Source of the DNA: CAZCWX01 sp964502465
GTDB lineage: Bacteria; Desulfobacterota; Binatia; Bin18
NCBI GenBank assembly: GCA_964502465.1
Contig: CAZCWX010000134.1
Location: forward strand, 1-5,838
Direction of reading: 5' to 3'
DNA: 5,838 nt
The position numbers and the translations under genes were made by a program. Within the stretch, counting starts at the first letter, position 1. Every line of letters starts with the position of its first letter. The notes beneath the pieces were generated by a model. That model did not search any database, had not been told where the DNA came from, and saw only the letters and a list, made by a program, of their open reading frames with translations. Shown here in pieces: positions 1 to 5,791 of the stretch.

Positions 1-121
1 GGAGTATGTCGCCGCTGGGGTCACGCATCTGATCTTTTCTGTGTCTGCCTCAACTGACCGTCAAGCGGTCCGCCAGTTTGCGCAGGAGATCATTCCCGCA
101 TTTCGTGGGCGAAAAGGTTAA
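1..121 (+). CDS. C-terminal end of an LLM-class flavin-dependent oxidoreductase (partial, 5' end outside window)
   Basis: The first complete codon is at position 2 and the frame ends at TAA 119-121, giving 39 residues. Visible blocks are AAGVTHLIF, which fits the last beta strand of the luciferase-like TIM barrel, and VRQFAQEIIPAFR, which fits the closing helix. The tail resembles that of the second LLM gene in this window (AAGVRKIF and LQTFAQAILPQFR at 5690-5788), so the two are probably paralogues of the bacterial luciferase-like family (PF00296). Members of this family usually use FMN or F420 to oxidise or reduce organic substrates in the cytosol. The substrate cannot be read from this fragment. 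The stop lies about 36 bp before the first recognisable codon of the deacylase remnant. No terminator is visible between them. Confidence 0.8.
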   Translation, partial: EYVAAGVTHLIFSVSASTDRQAVRQFAQEIIPAFRGRKG

Positions 122-187
122 CCCTGCCCTGGCCAACCAGGTGCCACTTACGTATGATATGCACTGCTACGGGATCCGACAGTACGC

Positions 188-868
188 ATGGCCTTGAATG
201 ACGATTTCCGCACAGTGCGCACCAAGGTATTCGGTGGTGACTGGCGCGATATCAGTGTCACCCACACCCGCCCGGAGCATCATGCCGCAGTCGGCCAGAC
301 CATCGCTGACCTGGCTCAGGCAGTGGGCCGCGAGCCCATCGATGTCTTTCTCGATCTGGCACTGTCTGAGGATCTGCAGACTGGCTTCAAGATTCACGAC
401 TTCGCCAACCGCGATCAAGAGGCGCTGGCAACGATGTTAAAACACCCGCATGCGGTTATTGGTCTCTCCGATGGCGGGGCGCATACCAAGCTGTTCTCGT
501 TGGGCAAGTATCCGATCGAGTTCCTGGGCCACTGGATTCGCGACTGTGAACTGATGTCACTCGAAGAAGCGCATTGGCGACTGTCGTTTGTCCCGGCGTG
601 GATCATTGGTCTCCACGATCGCGGCTGTTTGCGCGAAGGTATGGCCGCCGATGTGATCGTCTATGACCTTGAACGGTTACGAGTCGAGCCGACAGAACCA
701 CAGATGGTGTATGATCTTCCAGGCGGCGAGGGACGGCTTGTGCAGCGTGCCGTGGGCCTCGACTACACGATTGTAAATGGCCAGGTGACGTTCGAGGGTC
801 AGACCTGCACCGGCGCGCGCCCTGGTAGCGTATTACGCAGCGCAGCCCATGTGCCTGAGTCGGCCTGA
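188..868 (+). pseudogene. N-acyl-D-amino-acid deacylase (amidohydrolase family 3), C-terminal fragment
   Basis: The open stretch from ATG 188 to TGA 866-868 encodes 226 residues. Family members run to roughly 480-580 residues, so only the C-terminal half is present. Family signatures are VIGLSDGGAH at residues 90-98, with the conserved active-site-region Asp95 and His98, then EAHWRLSFVPAWIIGLHDRGCL and REGMAADVIVYD, and near the end LPGGEGRLVQR, a VNGQVTFEG strand and TGARPGSVLR. The N-terminal HxH pair and the mid-domain metal ligands are missing, so the product should not be an active deacylase. Family-like sequence continues upstream of the ATG (ALLRDPTVR, from about 161), but a TGA at 155-157 closes that frame and no ribosome site precedes 188. 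I read this as a 5'-deleted gene fused downstream of the LLM stub. Intact members cleave N-acyl-D-amino acids or related cyclic amides. Confidence 0.86.
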
Positions 869-884
869 CAGAGATACCTTTTTG

Positions 885-903
885 TTTTCCTCTAGGGGGA
901 AAA
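885..903 (+). other. Short stem-loop after the deacylase remnant
   Basis: TTTTCCTC at 885-892 can pair with GGGGAAAA at 896-903 (7 Watson-Crick pairs and one T-G wobble) around a 3-base loop. It sits 16 bp after the deacylase stop. No T-run follows on the plus strand, so it is not a classic intrinsic terminator. A role in transcript ending is only possible. Confidence 0.35.
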
Positions 904-908
904 ACCTG

Positions 909-928
909 CCCTGAGCGAAGTCGAAGGG
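909..928. repeat. Dispersed CCCTGAGCGAAGTCGAAGGG-type motif
   Basis: This 20-base word is bounded by CCCT and AGGG arms, and its core holds two CGAAG words. From general knowledge, this word and its reverse complement recur between genes in many environmental bacterial genomes as a small palindromic repeat. Only one copy lies in this window, so its repeat status here rests on that recollection. It lies in the spacer between the deacylase remnant and the esterase. Confidence 0.45.
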
Positions 929-999
929 CTTTATTTGGGCCACTCCGCTCACCCCCTGTACGGTTGCAAACGCCTCTTTCGTCAGGCCAGTATAGAGCT

Positions 1000-2028
1000 A
1001 TGCCTGGTGTATTCGGCTTACAGGTCCTCTGGAAGGGTGGTGTCACTCAAGGCATTCTTGTCTGTGTCTGCTGCATGGCTCTCGTTTGGGGTTGCTTCTC
1101 CAATCCAGCCCAGGCTATGGGGGAGTTCAAGGAGGGAGTTTTTACGAGTGAGTATGGGAGTCGACGGTATAAACTCTATATCCCCAGTGGATACCAAGGG
1201 CAGGCAGTTCCTCTCGTTGTGATGCTCCATGGATGTACACAAGACCCTGCTGACTTCGCTGCCGGAACAAAGATGAACACGCTGGCCGAGCAGCAACCCT
1301 TCCTGGTTGTCTATCCAGAGCAACCGGTCTTTGCCAACATCAGTAAGTGTTGGCATTGGTTTCTGCCTGCGCATCAGCAGCGCGGCACCGGCGAGCCGGC
1401 CCTGATCGCCGGTATGACACAAACCATCATGACCACGTATCAGGTGGACCCCTCTCGCGTGTACATCGCTGGCCTGTCTGCTGGTGGGGCGATGACCGTC
1501 GTCATGGGCGCCACCTATCCAGATCTCTATGCTGCTATCGGGGTCAGCGCCGGCTTTGCCTATCAAGCGGCACGCGATCCGCTTGCGGTGTTAAAGGTGG
1601 CGCAACAAGGTGGGCCGGATCCGCGGCAACAAGGAACGCTGGCGTATCAGGCCGCTGGGGCAGCAGCACGGGTAGTTCCAGTGATTGTTTTCCACGGGGC
1701 TGATGATCGGATAGTGAACCCGGTGAATGCCGAGCAAGTGCTTTCCCAATGGGCGCAAACCAACGATCTCGCCTCCGATGATGGCCTCGATAATGACAAC
1801 ATCAGCGATACGAGCAGCTGTACCCCTGCGCACAGCACCGCTGGCTATCCCTATACAAAGTGTATCTATCCTGATGAGAACGGCGAGGTGCTCATGGAAA
1901 AGTGGCTGGTTTACACCATGGGACATCGGTGGTCTGGTGGGAGTAGTGCTGGCTCTTATACCGATCCCAAAGGACCGGATGCCTCTGAGGCAATGATCCG
2001 CTTCTTCTTCGCTCATCCAAAAATGTGA
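1000..2028 (+). CDS. Exported PHB depolymerase family esterase
   Basis: The product is 342 residues and looks like an intact alpha/beta-hydrolase of the poly(3-hydroxybutyrate) depolymerase/feruloyl esterase-like group (Esterase_phd, LpqC-type). Motifs in order: LHGCTQDPADFA (76-87, oxyanion region), CWHWF (117-121), the nucleophile elbow GLSAGGAM (158-165, Ser160), HGADDRIVNPVNAEQ (232-246, probable acid Asp236) and MGHRWSGGSSAGSYTDP (307-323, His309). The N-terminus has Lys12, a hydrophobic stretch (about 18-33) and NPAQA, so signal peptidase I cleavage after Ala39 is likely. VWGC at residues 29-32 is a poor lipobox because of Trp. A TTG 12 codons upstream (964) is an alternative start. ATG 1000 is preferred because it leaves a normal signal-peptide n-region, although its ribosome site is weak. 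An acidic Asp/Asn-rich stretch (about 255-275) and two cysteines (274, 288) precede the His motif. The likely role is extracytoplasmic hydrolysis of polyester or aryl-ester substrates. The exact substrate is unknown. Confidence 0.92.
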   Translation: MPGVFGLQVLWKGGVTQGILVCVCCMALVWGCFSNPAQAMGEFKEGVFTSEYGSRRYKLYIPSGYQGQAVPLVVMLHGCTQDPADFAAGTKMNTLAEQQPFLVVYPEQPVFANISKCWHWFLPAHQQRGTGEPALIAGMTQTIMTTYQVDPSRVYIAGLSAGGAMTVVMGATYPDLYAAIGVSAGFAYQAARDPLAVLKVAQQGGPDPRQQGTLAYQAAGAAARVVPVIVFHGADDRIVNPVNAEQVLSQWAQTNDLASDDGLDNDNISDTSSCTPAHSTAGYPYTKCIYPDENGEVLMEKWLVYTMGHRWSGGSSAGSYTDPKGPDASEAMIRFFFAHPKM

Positions 2029-2041
2029 TGAGCAGCCTTCC

Positions 2042-2257
2042 CTATGCACTCTCAGCTCCCGCACGAGACCAGTTCGGTAGCGTGCGCTGTGCGCACGAGG
2101 CGGTAAAGACAATTCCGTAGTCTGGATGGAGCAAGCTCGGATGGTAGAAGCCATGATCTCGCGTGAAAAAAGTCAGGCGGTGAAGCGTATGCAGCAGCGG
2201 GATGATGTCGTTACGATCTTGCATCCCCGTACGACCAACTGCAACACCGATCCGCCG
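2042..2257 (-). pseudogene. Possible PIN-like (DUF5615/Mut7-C type) protein remnant
   Basis: On the minus strand this frame continues directly past the stop of the AAA stub and is open to TAG 2042-2044. The readable part (about 2257-2105) contains RTGMQDRNDIIPLL, then LTFFTRDHGFY, then HPDYGIVF. That order resembles the C-terminal half of small PIN-like toxin-associated proteins, where a TRDxxFY strand-turn is followed by a YxGIVxL strand. The N-terminal acidic residues and any start codon of such a gene are missing, and the downstream residues are translated from a dispersed repeat, so this is at best a remnant. PDYGIVFTA is also encoded by the repeat copy at 3423-3452, so part of the resemblance may be repeat sequence. 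It may be noncoding. Confidence 0.4.
2071..2129. repeat. Dispersed hairpin repeat, copy A
   Basis: The copy starts AGTTC, then holds a perfect 7-bp stem (CGTGCGC 2081-2087, loop TGT, GCGCACG 2091-2097). A tail at 2101-2126 follows that matches copy B (3423-3448) at 25 of 26 positions. It begins 42 bp after the esterase stop. No T-run follows the stem, so it resembles a REP-like palindromic element more than an intrinsic terminator. Copy C at 5781 shares the hairpin module. Confidence 0.8.
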
Positions 2258-2458
2258 TCAGAACAACTCGCCCGCCCCGAGGCGAGCGCAGAACTCAGCG
2301 GCGGGAAGGATGCGGTATTCTTCAGCCTTGAGCAGATCGATCCACACAGCGTCTGGATAGGTTGCCTTCAACAACGTGGTCTTGCCCGTCTGCCGAGGGC
2401 CCCACAGGAAAAACGTCTCCGTCCCAGCTGCTGGTAGGCGCAGCGCTCGCGTGAACAT
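2258..2458 (-). pseudogene. AAA ATPase (DUF4143-type) N-terminal stub
   Basis: From ATG 2458-2456 to TGA 2260-2258 the frame encodes 66 residues. The start MFTRALRLP, the Walker A motif GPRQTGKT (residues 20-27, Lys26) and the following YPDAVWIDLL are typical of the first 45 residues of the AAA_14/DUF4143 ATPase family. Intact members are about 380-450 residues. Walker B, the sensor motifs and the DUF4143 domain are all missing here, and the family resemblance fades after about residue 50, so the gene is broken. The same frame extends upstream to 2716, but that part resembles nothing and overlaps the antitoxin start and its promoter, so I start the gene at 2458. The ribosome site is poor (GAAG, 3 bases before ATG, inside a dyad arm). 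Intact relatives are orphan ATPases of unclear role. Confidence 0.82.
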
Positions 2459-2461
2459 ACG

Positions 2462-2487
2462 CTTCAAACTATCATGATTATTTGAAG
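2462..2487. promoter_or_regulatory. 26-bp dyad immediately upstream of the AAA stub
   Basis: CTTCAAA (2462-2468) and TTTGAAG (2481-2487) are perfect inverted arms around the 8-bp palindrome ATCATGAT (2471-2478), giving 11 of 13 symmetric positions overall. It ends 3 bp before the stub's ATG on the minus strand. The arm nearest the ATG contains GAAG, the only ribosome-site-like sequence. It could be a protein-binding operator or an RNA hairpin that hides the start. Confidence 0.55.
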
Positions 2488-2515
2488 TTGTAATCACATC
2501 TGAGTTATATGGAGC

Positions 2516-2541
2516 GTACAGAGGCAGAGAGCAAATCGCGA
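2516..2541. repeat. Partial dispersed repeat, copy D (tail only)
   Basis: This stretch resembles the tail of copy C (5813-5838) at about 20 of 26 positions, best over AGAGGCAGARAGCAA. It lacks the hairpin module. The match is short and imperfect, so it may be an old fragment. Confidence 0.4.
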
Positions 2542-2658
2542 GAATGTTATAAAGCAGGGTCTGGTTTCCTTTCTTGCGTAACAGCTTGACGCTGTCTCCC
2601 TCATTTGGGACGATCAGACATACCGCTTGTCGAGAGGAGAGCCCTATGGATGTTGCAA

Positions 2659-2689
2659 CCGAACCGCGCGAAAGCGATTCGGCTATAAT
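2659..2689 (+). promoter_or_regulatory. Toxin-antitoxin operon promoter with abutting operator-like inverted repeat
   Basis: A perfect TATAAT -10 box lies at 2684-2689, 20 bp before the antitoxin ATG. The arms CCGAACCGC (2659-2667) and GCGATTCGG (2674-2682) are inverted with one mismatch around a 6-bp spacer, and end 1 bp before the -10 box. No good -35 box sits 16-18 bp upstream (GAACCG at 2661). An inverted repeat covering the core promoter fits the autorepression usual for type II antitoxin/toxin complexes, but binding is inferred. Confidence 0.68.
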
Positions 2690-2709
2690 GCGATACGAGG
2701 TCACATGAT

Positions 2710-2988
2710 ATGGCACATTTAGAAATTCTCGAAGGGACCTGGGAAGAGCTGGCCACTCATGCAGAGAAGTTCAAAGGACGACGGCTCAGAGTCATCATCC
2801 TTCCGCCAGAGGCCGCAGCCAGCGAAGGGAGCGCTGATCAGGCAACGCTGCGTGAGACAGCGACGCGTCTGTTTGCAGAGGCGGATACGATCGAGAGAGA
2901 GCCAGGCAAGCCCAGTAGCGACCCTCATGAAAAAGCGTTCGGCGAGATCGTAGCCGAAAAGTATAGAAAGATGGGGTTGAAGGTGTGA
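2710..2988 (+). CDS. Antitoxin of a PIN-toxin pair (VapB-like in role)
   Basis: The product is 92 residues and starts at ATG 2710, with GAGG at 2697-2700 as the ribosome site 9 bases upstream. The N-terminal block ILEGTWEELATHAEKFKGRRLRVIIL (residues 5-30) has the GTWEE...HA...L/F.GRRLRV pattern of small antitoxin-like proteins found next to PIN genes. The middle is charged and low in hydrophobics, with a likely helix (TLRETATRLFAEADTIER, 46-63), and the tail is HEKAFGEIVAEKYRKMGLKV. A flexible C-terminal tail of this kind normally wraps the toxin and blocks its active site. The stop overlaps the toxin start in GTGA (2985-2988), which indicates translational coupling. Expression probably comes from the TATAAT promoter at 2684 and is probably autoregulated through the adjacent inverted repeat. 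The DNA-binding fold is not obvious from motifs. I infer the antitoxin role mainly from position and the N-terminal pattern. Confidence 0.82.
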   Translation: MAHLEILEGTWEELATHAEKFKGRRLRVIILPPEAAASEGSADQATLRETATRLFAEADTIEREPGKPSSDPHEKAFGEIVAEKYRKMGLKV

Positions 2989-3392
2989 CCCTGACGGATG
3001 CCGGTGCGCTGGTTGCGCTGATAGACAAAAATCAGCCTCACAATCCTCGTTGTCGCGCAACGTTCGCGACACTGTCTCTGCCCCTCATCACGACCTGGCC
3101 TGCCTTCACTGAAGCGATGTATCTCGTCTACCAGATAGGCGGATGGCAACTTCAGCGCAATGTGTGGGAACATGTGGAAGAAGGCGTGCTCCACCTCCAT
3201 GTTTCTGACGAGGTAGAGCAGAAGCGGATGAGGCAGCTCATGGAACAATATCAGGACACACCTATGGATTTGGCAGATGCTTCTCTGGTAGTTGCAGCCG
3301 AGGTGCTGAATCTGACCCGCATCTTTACGTTGGACAGCGACTTCTATGTGTATCGGATCAACAATACCGGCGTGTTCGAGGTTGTTCCCTAG
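2985..3392 (+). CDS. PIN-domain ribonuclease toxin (VapC-like)
   Basis: The product is 135 residues, the normal size for a single-domain PIN toxin. It starts at GTG 2985 inside the antitoxin stop (GTGA) and ends at TAG 3390-3392. The acidic metal-binding residues of the PIN fold are in the expected order: Asp5 in LTDAGALVALID, Glu43 in TEAMYLV, Asp98 in MDLADASLVVAAE, and Asp117/Asp119 in IFTLDSDFYVYR. All positions are filled, so the nuclease should be active. Family members use Mg2+ or Mn2+ to cut RNA (tRNA, rRNA or mRNA), which stops translation until the antitoxin neutralises them. The target is not predictable here. The TAG stop overlaps the first two bases of hairpin repeat B. Confidence 0.9.
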   Translation: MTLTDAGALVALIDKNQPHNPRCRATFATLSLPLITTWPAFTEAMYLVYQIGGWQLQRNVWEHVEEGVLHLHVSDEVEQKRMRQLMEQYQDTPMDLADASLVVAAEVLNLTRIFTLDSDFYVYRINNTGVFEVVP

Positions 3393-3452
3393 TTCCTGTA
3401 GTGTGCACTGTGCGCCCGATAGCGGTAAAGACAATCCCGTAGTCTGGATAGG
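3391..3452. repeat. Dispersed hairpin repeat, copy B
   Basis: The copy starts AGTTCC within the toxin stop codon. Its hairpin region (3402-3418) is degenerate, with two mismatches and one wobble across the 7-bp stem. The tail at 3423-3448 matches copy A at 25 of 26 positions, so the tail is better conserved than the hairpin. It lies in the convergent spacer (3393-3542) between the toxin and the minus-strand phosphotriesterase gene. No T-rich terminator is seen there. Confidence 0.78.
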
Positions 3453-3542
3453 GCGGAATGAAATCCAGGATGCAGCGTTTCCCACAGATTCCACTGAATT
3501 TATTTGGGCTATTCAACTGCATGAGGCGTGACAGGTTCCTTT

Positions 3543-4586
3543 CTATACGGGCGTGCCCCACGTCAGTACCCGCCGCGGATTCTCCACCAACAAAGTTGTG
3601 ATCTCGCTCTCGCCAAAACCGCGCCGCTGCAGCATCGGCACGACATTCTTGAGCAGATGGGCATAGCCCCACCCTCCGTAGCGCGTCAGTTGGATCTTCA
3701 TGCCAGTATCATGGGAAAGGAGCAATCGTTCCAGGCACCCTTCATCGATCAGTCGTTTGATCGCCGTGATACTGTGGTAGTCGGAGCCCATATACTGACC
3801 GACGGTATCGACATAGAACTCCATCCCGAAGAAATCATACTCTACATACGCACCACGGCGCGCCAGTGTTGTATGATACTGCACGTCATCACTGGTCGGA
3901 CTGAGATGGCTGAGAATCACCTGATGCAGATTCGCGCCTTCACCTTCCAAGATGTCGAGCGCCTCAATACCGTTCTTGCGCCACGGGAGCAGATGCACAC
4001 TAATGGGTGCGCCAGTTCGCCGCTGGGCACGGGCTGCCGCCTGCAGGACTTTCTTCTCGGTTGCACGGATCTTATAACTGGTGCCGATCTCGCCGATGAG
4101 GCCTGCCCGGACGCCGGTATCGCCAACCCCTACGGTTAGATCGTTGACGATTTCGTCAGCGATGGCCTCCACCGAACGCGCCTGGAGATCCTGCGGATGC
4201 GAACGGCCAATATAGTACCCAGAGCCCATGATGACGTGGACCCCAGTCGCTTGGGAGATTTCTTTGAGGGTGAGTGGAGCGCGGTTCAAGCCGTTATTCG
4301 TGCAGTCCACCACACTGCCCCCACCAGCCGTCTTGAACTGATGGAGTTCGGCAATCGCCAGAGCCACATCATCCAGGACGCAATTGTCAAGGTTCAGCAA
4401 TGGATCGCGGCGAATCGCGCCCAGGGTAGACAAGTCTACCGGTGCATGGATCAAGGCTTGCTTCTCTTCCTCGCGCGGTTCCTGACTCCAGACACGCAGA
4501 TCGACGAGGAGATGCTCATGCGTCAATGTAATGCCGAGGTCCTGTGGCTCAATCGCACCAAGGACAGTCATGACTTTGCCCTGCAT
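3543..4586 (-). CDS. Phosphotriesterase family hydrolase (PTE/PHP-like)
   Basis: The product is 347 residues, the full length for the phosphotriesterase family (PF02126) of the amidohydrolase superfamily. All binuclear-metal ligands are visible: THEHLL (His23, His25), IGEIGTS (Glu166, the bridging residue), VHLLPW (His198), LSHLS (His227) and LSHDTG (Asp293). Glu at the bridging position, in place of the carbamylated Lys of true phosphotriesterases, is known in E. coli PHP-like homologues. This favours a homologue of unknown substrate (ester, lactone or amide) over an organophosphate-degrading enzyme. There is no signal peptide, so it is probably cytosolic. The start is ATG 4586-4584, preceded by AGGAGG (4596-4591) only 4 bases away. 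The stop is TAG 3545-3543. The gene is divergent from the LLM gene across 195 bp, and enzymes so placed may share a substrate or regulator. That link is inference. Confidence 0.92.
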   Translation of the reverse strand: MQGKVMTVLGAIEPQDLGITLTHEHLLVDLRVWSQEPREEEKQALIHAPVDLSTLGAIRRDPLLNLDNCVLDDVALAIAELHQFKTAGGGSVVDCTNNGLNRAPLTLKEISQATGVHVIMGSGYYIGRSHPQDLQARSVEAIADEIVNDLTVGVGDTGVRAGLIGEIGTSYKIRATEKKVLQAAARAQRRTGAPISVHLLPWRKNGIEALDILEGEGANLHQVILSHLSPTSDDVQYHTTLARRGAYVEYDFFGMEFYVDTVGQYMGSDYHSITAIKRLIDEGCLERLLLSHDTGMKIQLTRYGGWGYAHLLKNVVPMLQRRGFGESEITTLLVENPRRVLTWGTPV

Positions 4587-4781
4587 AGACCCTCCTCTAC
4601 TTCAGCAAACAGTTATCTCGTAATCGATATTATCCTCAACCATTATTGACAAGACTCTCAATCAGCCGGTCATGAGGGGCGCTCCGGGCGTTCCTCTTGC
4701 CTACCCCGCCAAGGGAGCATATCACTGGTGGCAAGGGTGTTACTGGGAATACACCATCTGTCACACGAAGGAGAAGAGCCT
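4587..4781. promoter_or_regulatory. Divergent intergenic region between the phosphotriesterase homologue and the LLM gene
   Basis: An AT-rich core lies at about 4605-4662. On the minus strand TAATAT (4632-4627) is a good -10-like box, but the upstream TTGTCA (4652-4647) is only 14 bp away. On the plus strand TTGACA (4646-4651) is a perfect -35-like box, but no -10 box stands 16-18 bp downstream. ATTGA/TCAAT (4645-4649/4658-4662) form a short inverted repeat over these boxes. CTTGCC/GGCAAG (4696-4701/4730-4735) and GGTGT/ACACC (4736-4740/4751-4755) could fold in the LLM leader. None is decisive. Confidence 0.35.
4768..4773 (+). promoter_or_regulatory. Ribosome binding site of the LLM gene
   Basis: AAGGAG lies 8 bases before ATG 4782 and fixes that codon as the start. 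Confidence 0.75.
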
Positions 4782-5791
4782 ATGACGGTTCAGTTTGCCA
4801 CAATCCCCGTTGTGCACCACTATGCCGAGCTTCCTGACCTGGTTCGGCAGATTGAGACATGGGGATTCGAAGCGATCGGCGTTCCTGACGCCCATTGGCT
4901 GTGGCCAGACTGTTATGTGACCCTCACCCAAAGTGCGCTCAATAGTCGCCGACTGCGGCTGGGGACGTTTGTCACCAATCCCGTGACTCGTCATCCAGCA
5001 GTCACTGCCGGTGCGATTGCCTCCATTAACGAGCTGTCTGAGGGACGCGCCTTTCTCGGCATCGGCACAGGGGATAGTGCCGTTTATAACGTCGGCCGCA
5101 AAGCTGCCACGGTTGCCCAATTTCGCGAAGCGCTGCTGGCCATCAAGGGATTCTATACTGGGGAAACCCGTTATGAGGGGAAACCCGTTCGTCAGGTCTG
5201 GGTGAAACGACCCGTGCCCTTGTACGTCTGTGCCGAGGGACCCAAGACCCTCCGCCTGGCCGGTGAACTGGCTGATGGGGTGATCGTGGGGAGCGGACTG
5301 ACCCCTGAGGTGGTACACGACGCCTACGGGCGCATCAGAGAAGGGGCTGAGGCGGTAGGACGGCGGTTTGAGGATCTCGATATTTGGTTTTTTGCCAAAA
5401 CCAACGTTGCTGACGATGCCGGAGCAGCCGTGGACGAAATCCGCATGGCGCTGGCCGCGAGTGCGAATCATGCCTTTCGCCGTACCCTGGAGGGCAAACT
5501 CATTCCGCCAGAACTCCACGGCTCCATCGAAAAGCTCAAGGCTGCCTACCGACCCCATGAACACGAGCTGCTCGGTGCTGAGAAGCTCCACGCCCGGTTG
5601 GTGGATGAATTAGGCCTGAAGAGCTACCTGGCTGAACGCTTTGCCATCGTCGGGACCGTAAAAGACTGTCTCGGGCAGATCGAGTGTGCGGCCGCAGCCG
5701 GGGTACGGAAGATTTTTCTTGGCCCGATCACTGGGATCCAACTCGCGTGCTCCAGACATTTGCCCAGGCGATTCTGCCGCAGTTCCGGTAG
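4782..5791 (+). CDS. LLM-class flavin-dependent oxidoreductase with a one-base frameshift near its 3' end
   Basis: From ATG 4782 the frame gives 318 residues of a bacterial luciferase-like (PF00296) protein. Motifs in order: GFEAIGVPDAHW (28-39), RLGTFVTNPVTRHP (59-72), INELSEGRAFLGIGTGDSAV (82-101, the typical LLM block), PLYVCAEGPKTLRLAGELADGVIVGSG (146-172) and AAAAGVRKIFLGPITG (303-318). The family uses F420 or FMN in a TIM barrel, with mer-type methylenetetrahydromethanopterin reductase homologues among its members. After GGG 5733-5735 the frame becomes unlike the family and stays open to the window end. Restoring one G there yields DPTRVLQTFAQAILPQFR and a stop at 5789-5791, for 336 residues, matching the tail at 70-109 of this window. 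So a single base was lost from a G run, by mutation or by sequencing error. No partner gene in an operon is visible. The substrate is unknown. Confidence 0.9.

Noticed and set aside
964..999. TTG start 12 codons upstream for the esterase
   Set aside because: No ribosome site precedes it, and it would add a polar leader before the signal peptide. ATG 1000 gives a standard layout, though its own ribosome site is weak too.
2081..2097. Hairpin of copy A as an intrinsic terminator of the esterase gene
   Set aside because: No run of T follows the stem on either strand, and the same hairpin recurs as part of a longer repeat, so a plain terminator call is not supported.
2459..2716. N-terminal extension of 86 residues on the AAA stub
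   Set aside because: It resembles no AAA leader, runs through repeat D, the dyad and the toxin-antitoxin promoter, and overlaps the antitoxin start. Family similarity begins at the Met encoded at 2458-2456.
930..3509. An 11-base word (TTTATTTGGGC) shared by the spacers at 930-940 and 3499-3509
   Set aside because: A few exact 11-base repeats are expected by chance in a window of this length, and the flanks match only a few bases further.
3528..4649. Two plus-strand open frames (3528-4139 and 4197-4649)
   Set aside because: Both are antisense to the phosphotriesterase gene, which is intact with all ligands. Their translations look like shadows.
4761..5591. Long minus-strand open frame of 276 codons
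   Set aside because: It lies antisense to the LLM gene, which carries clear family motifs and a good ribosome site. The antisense product shows no recognisable motif.
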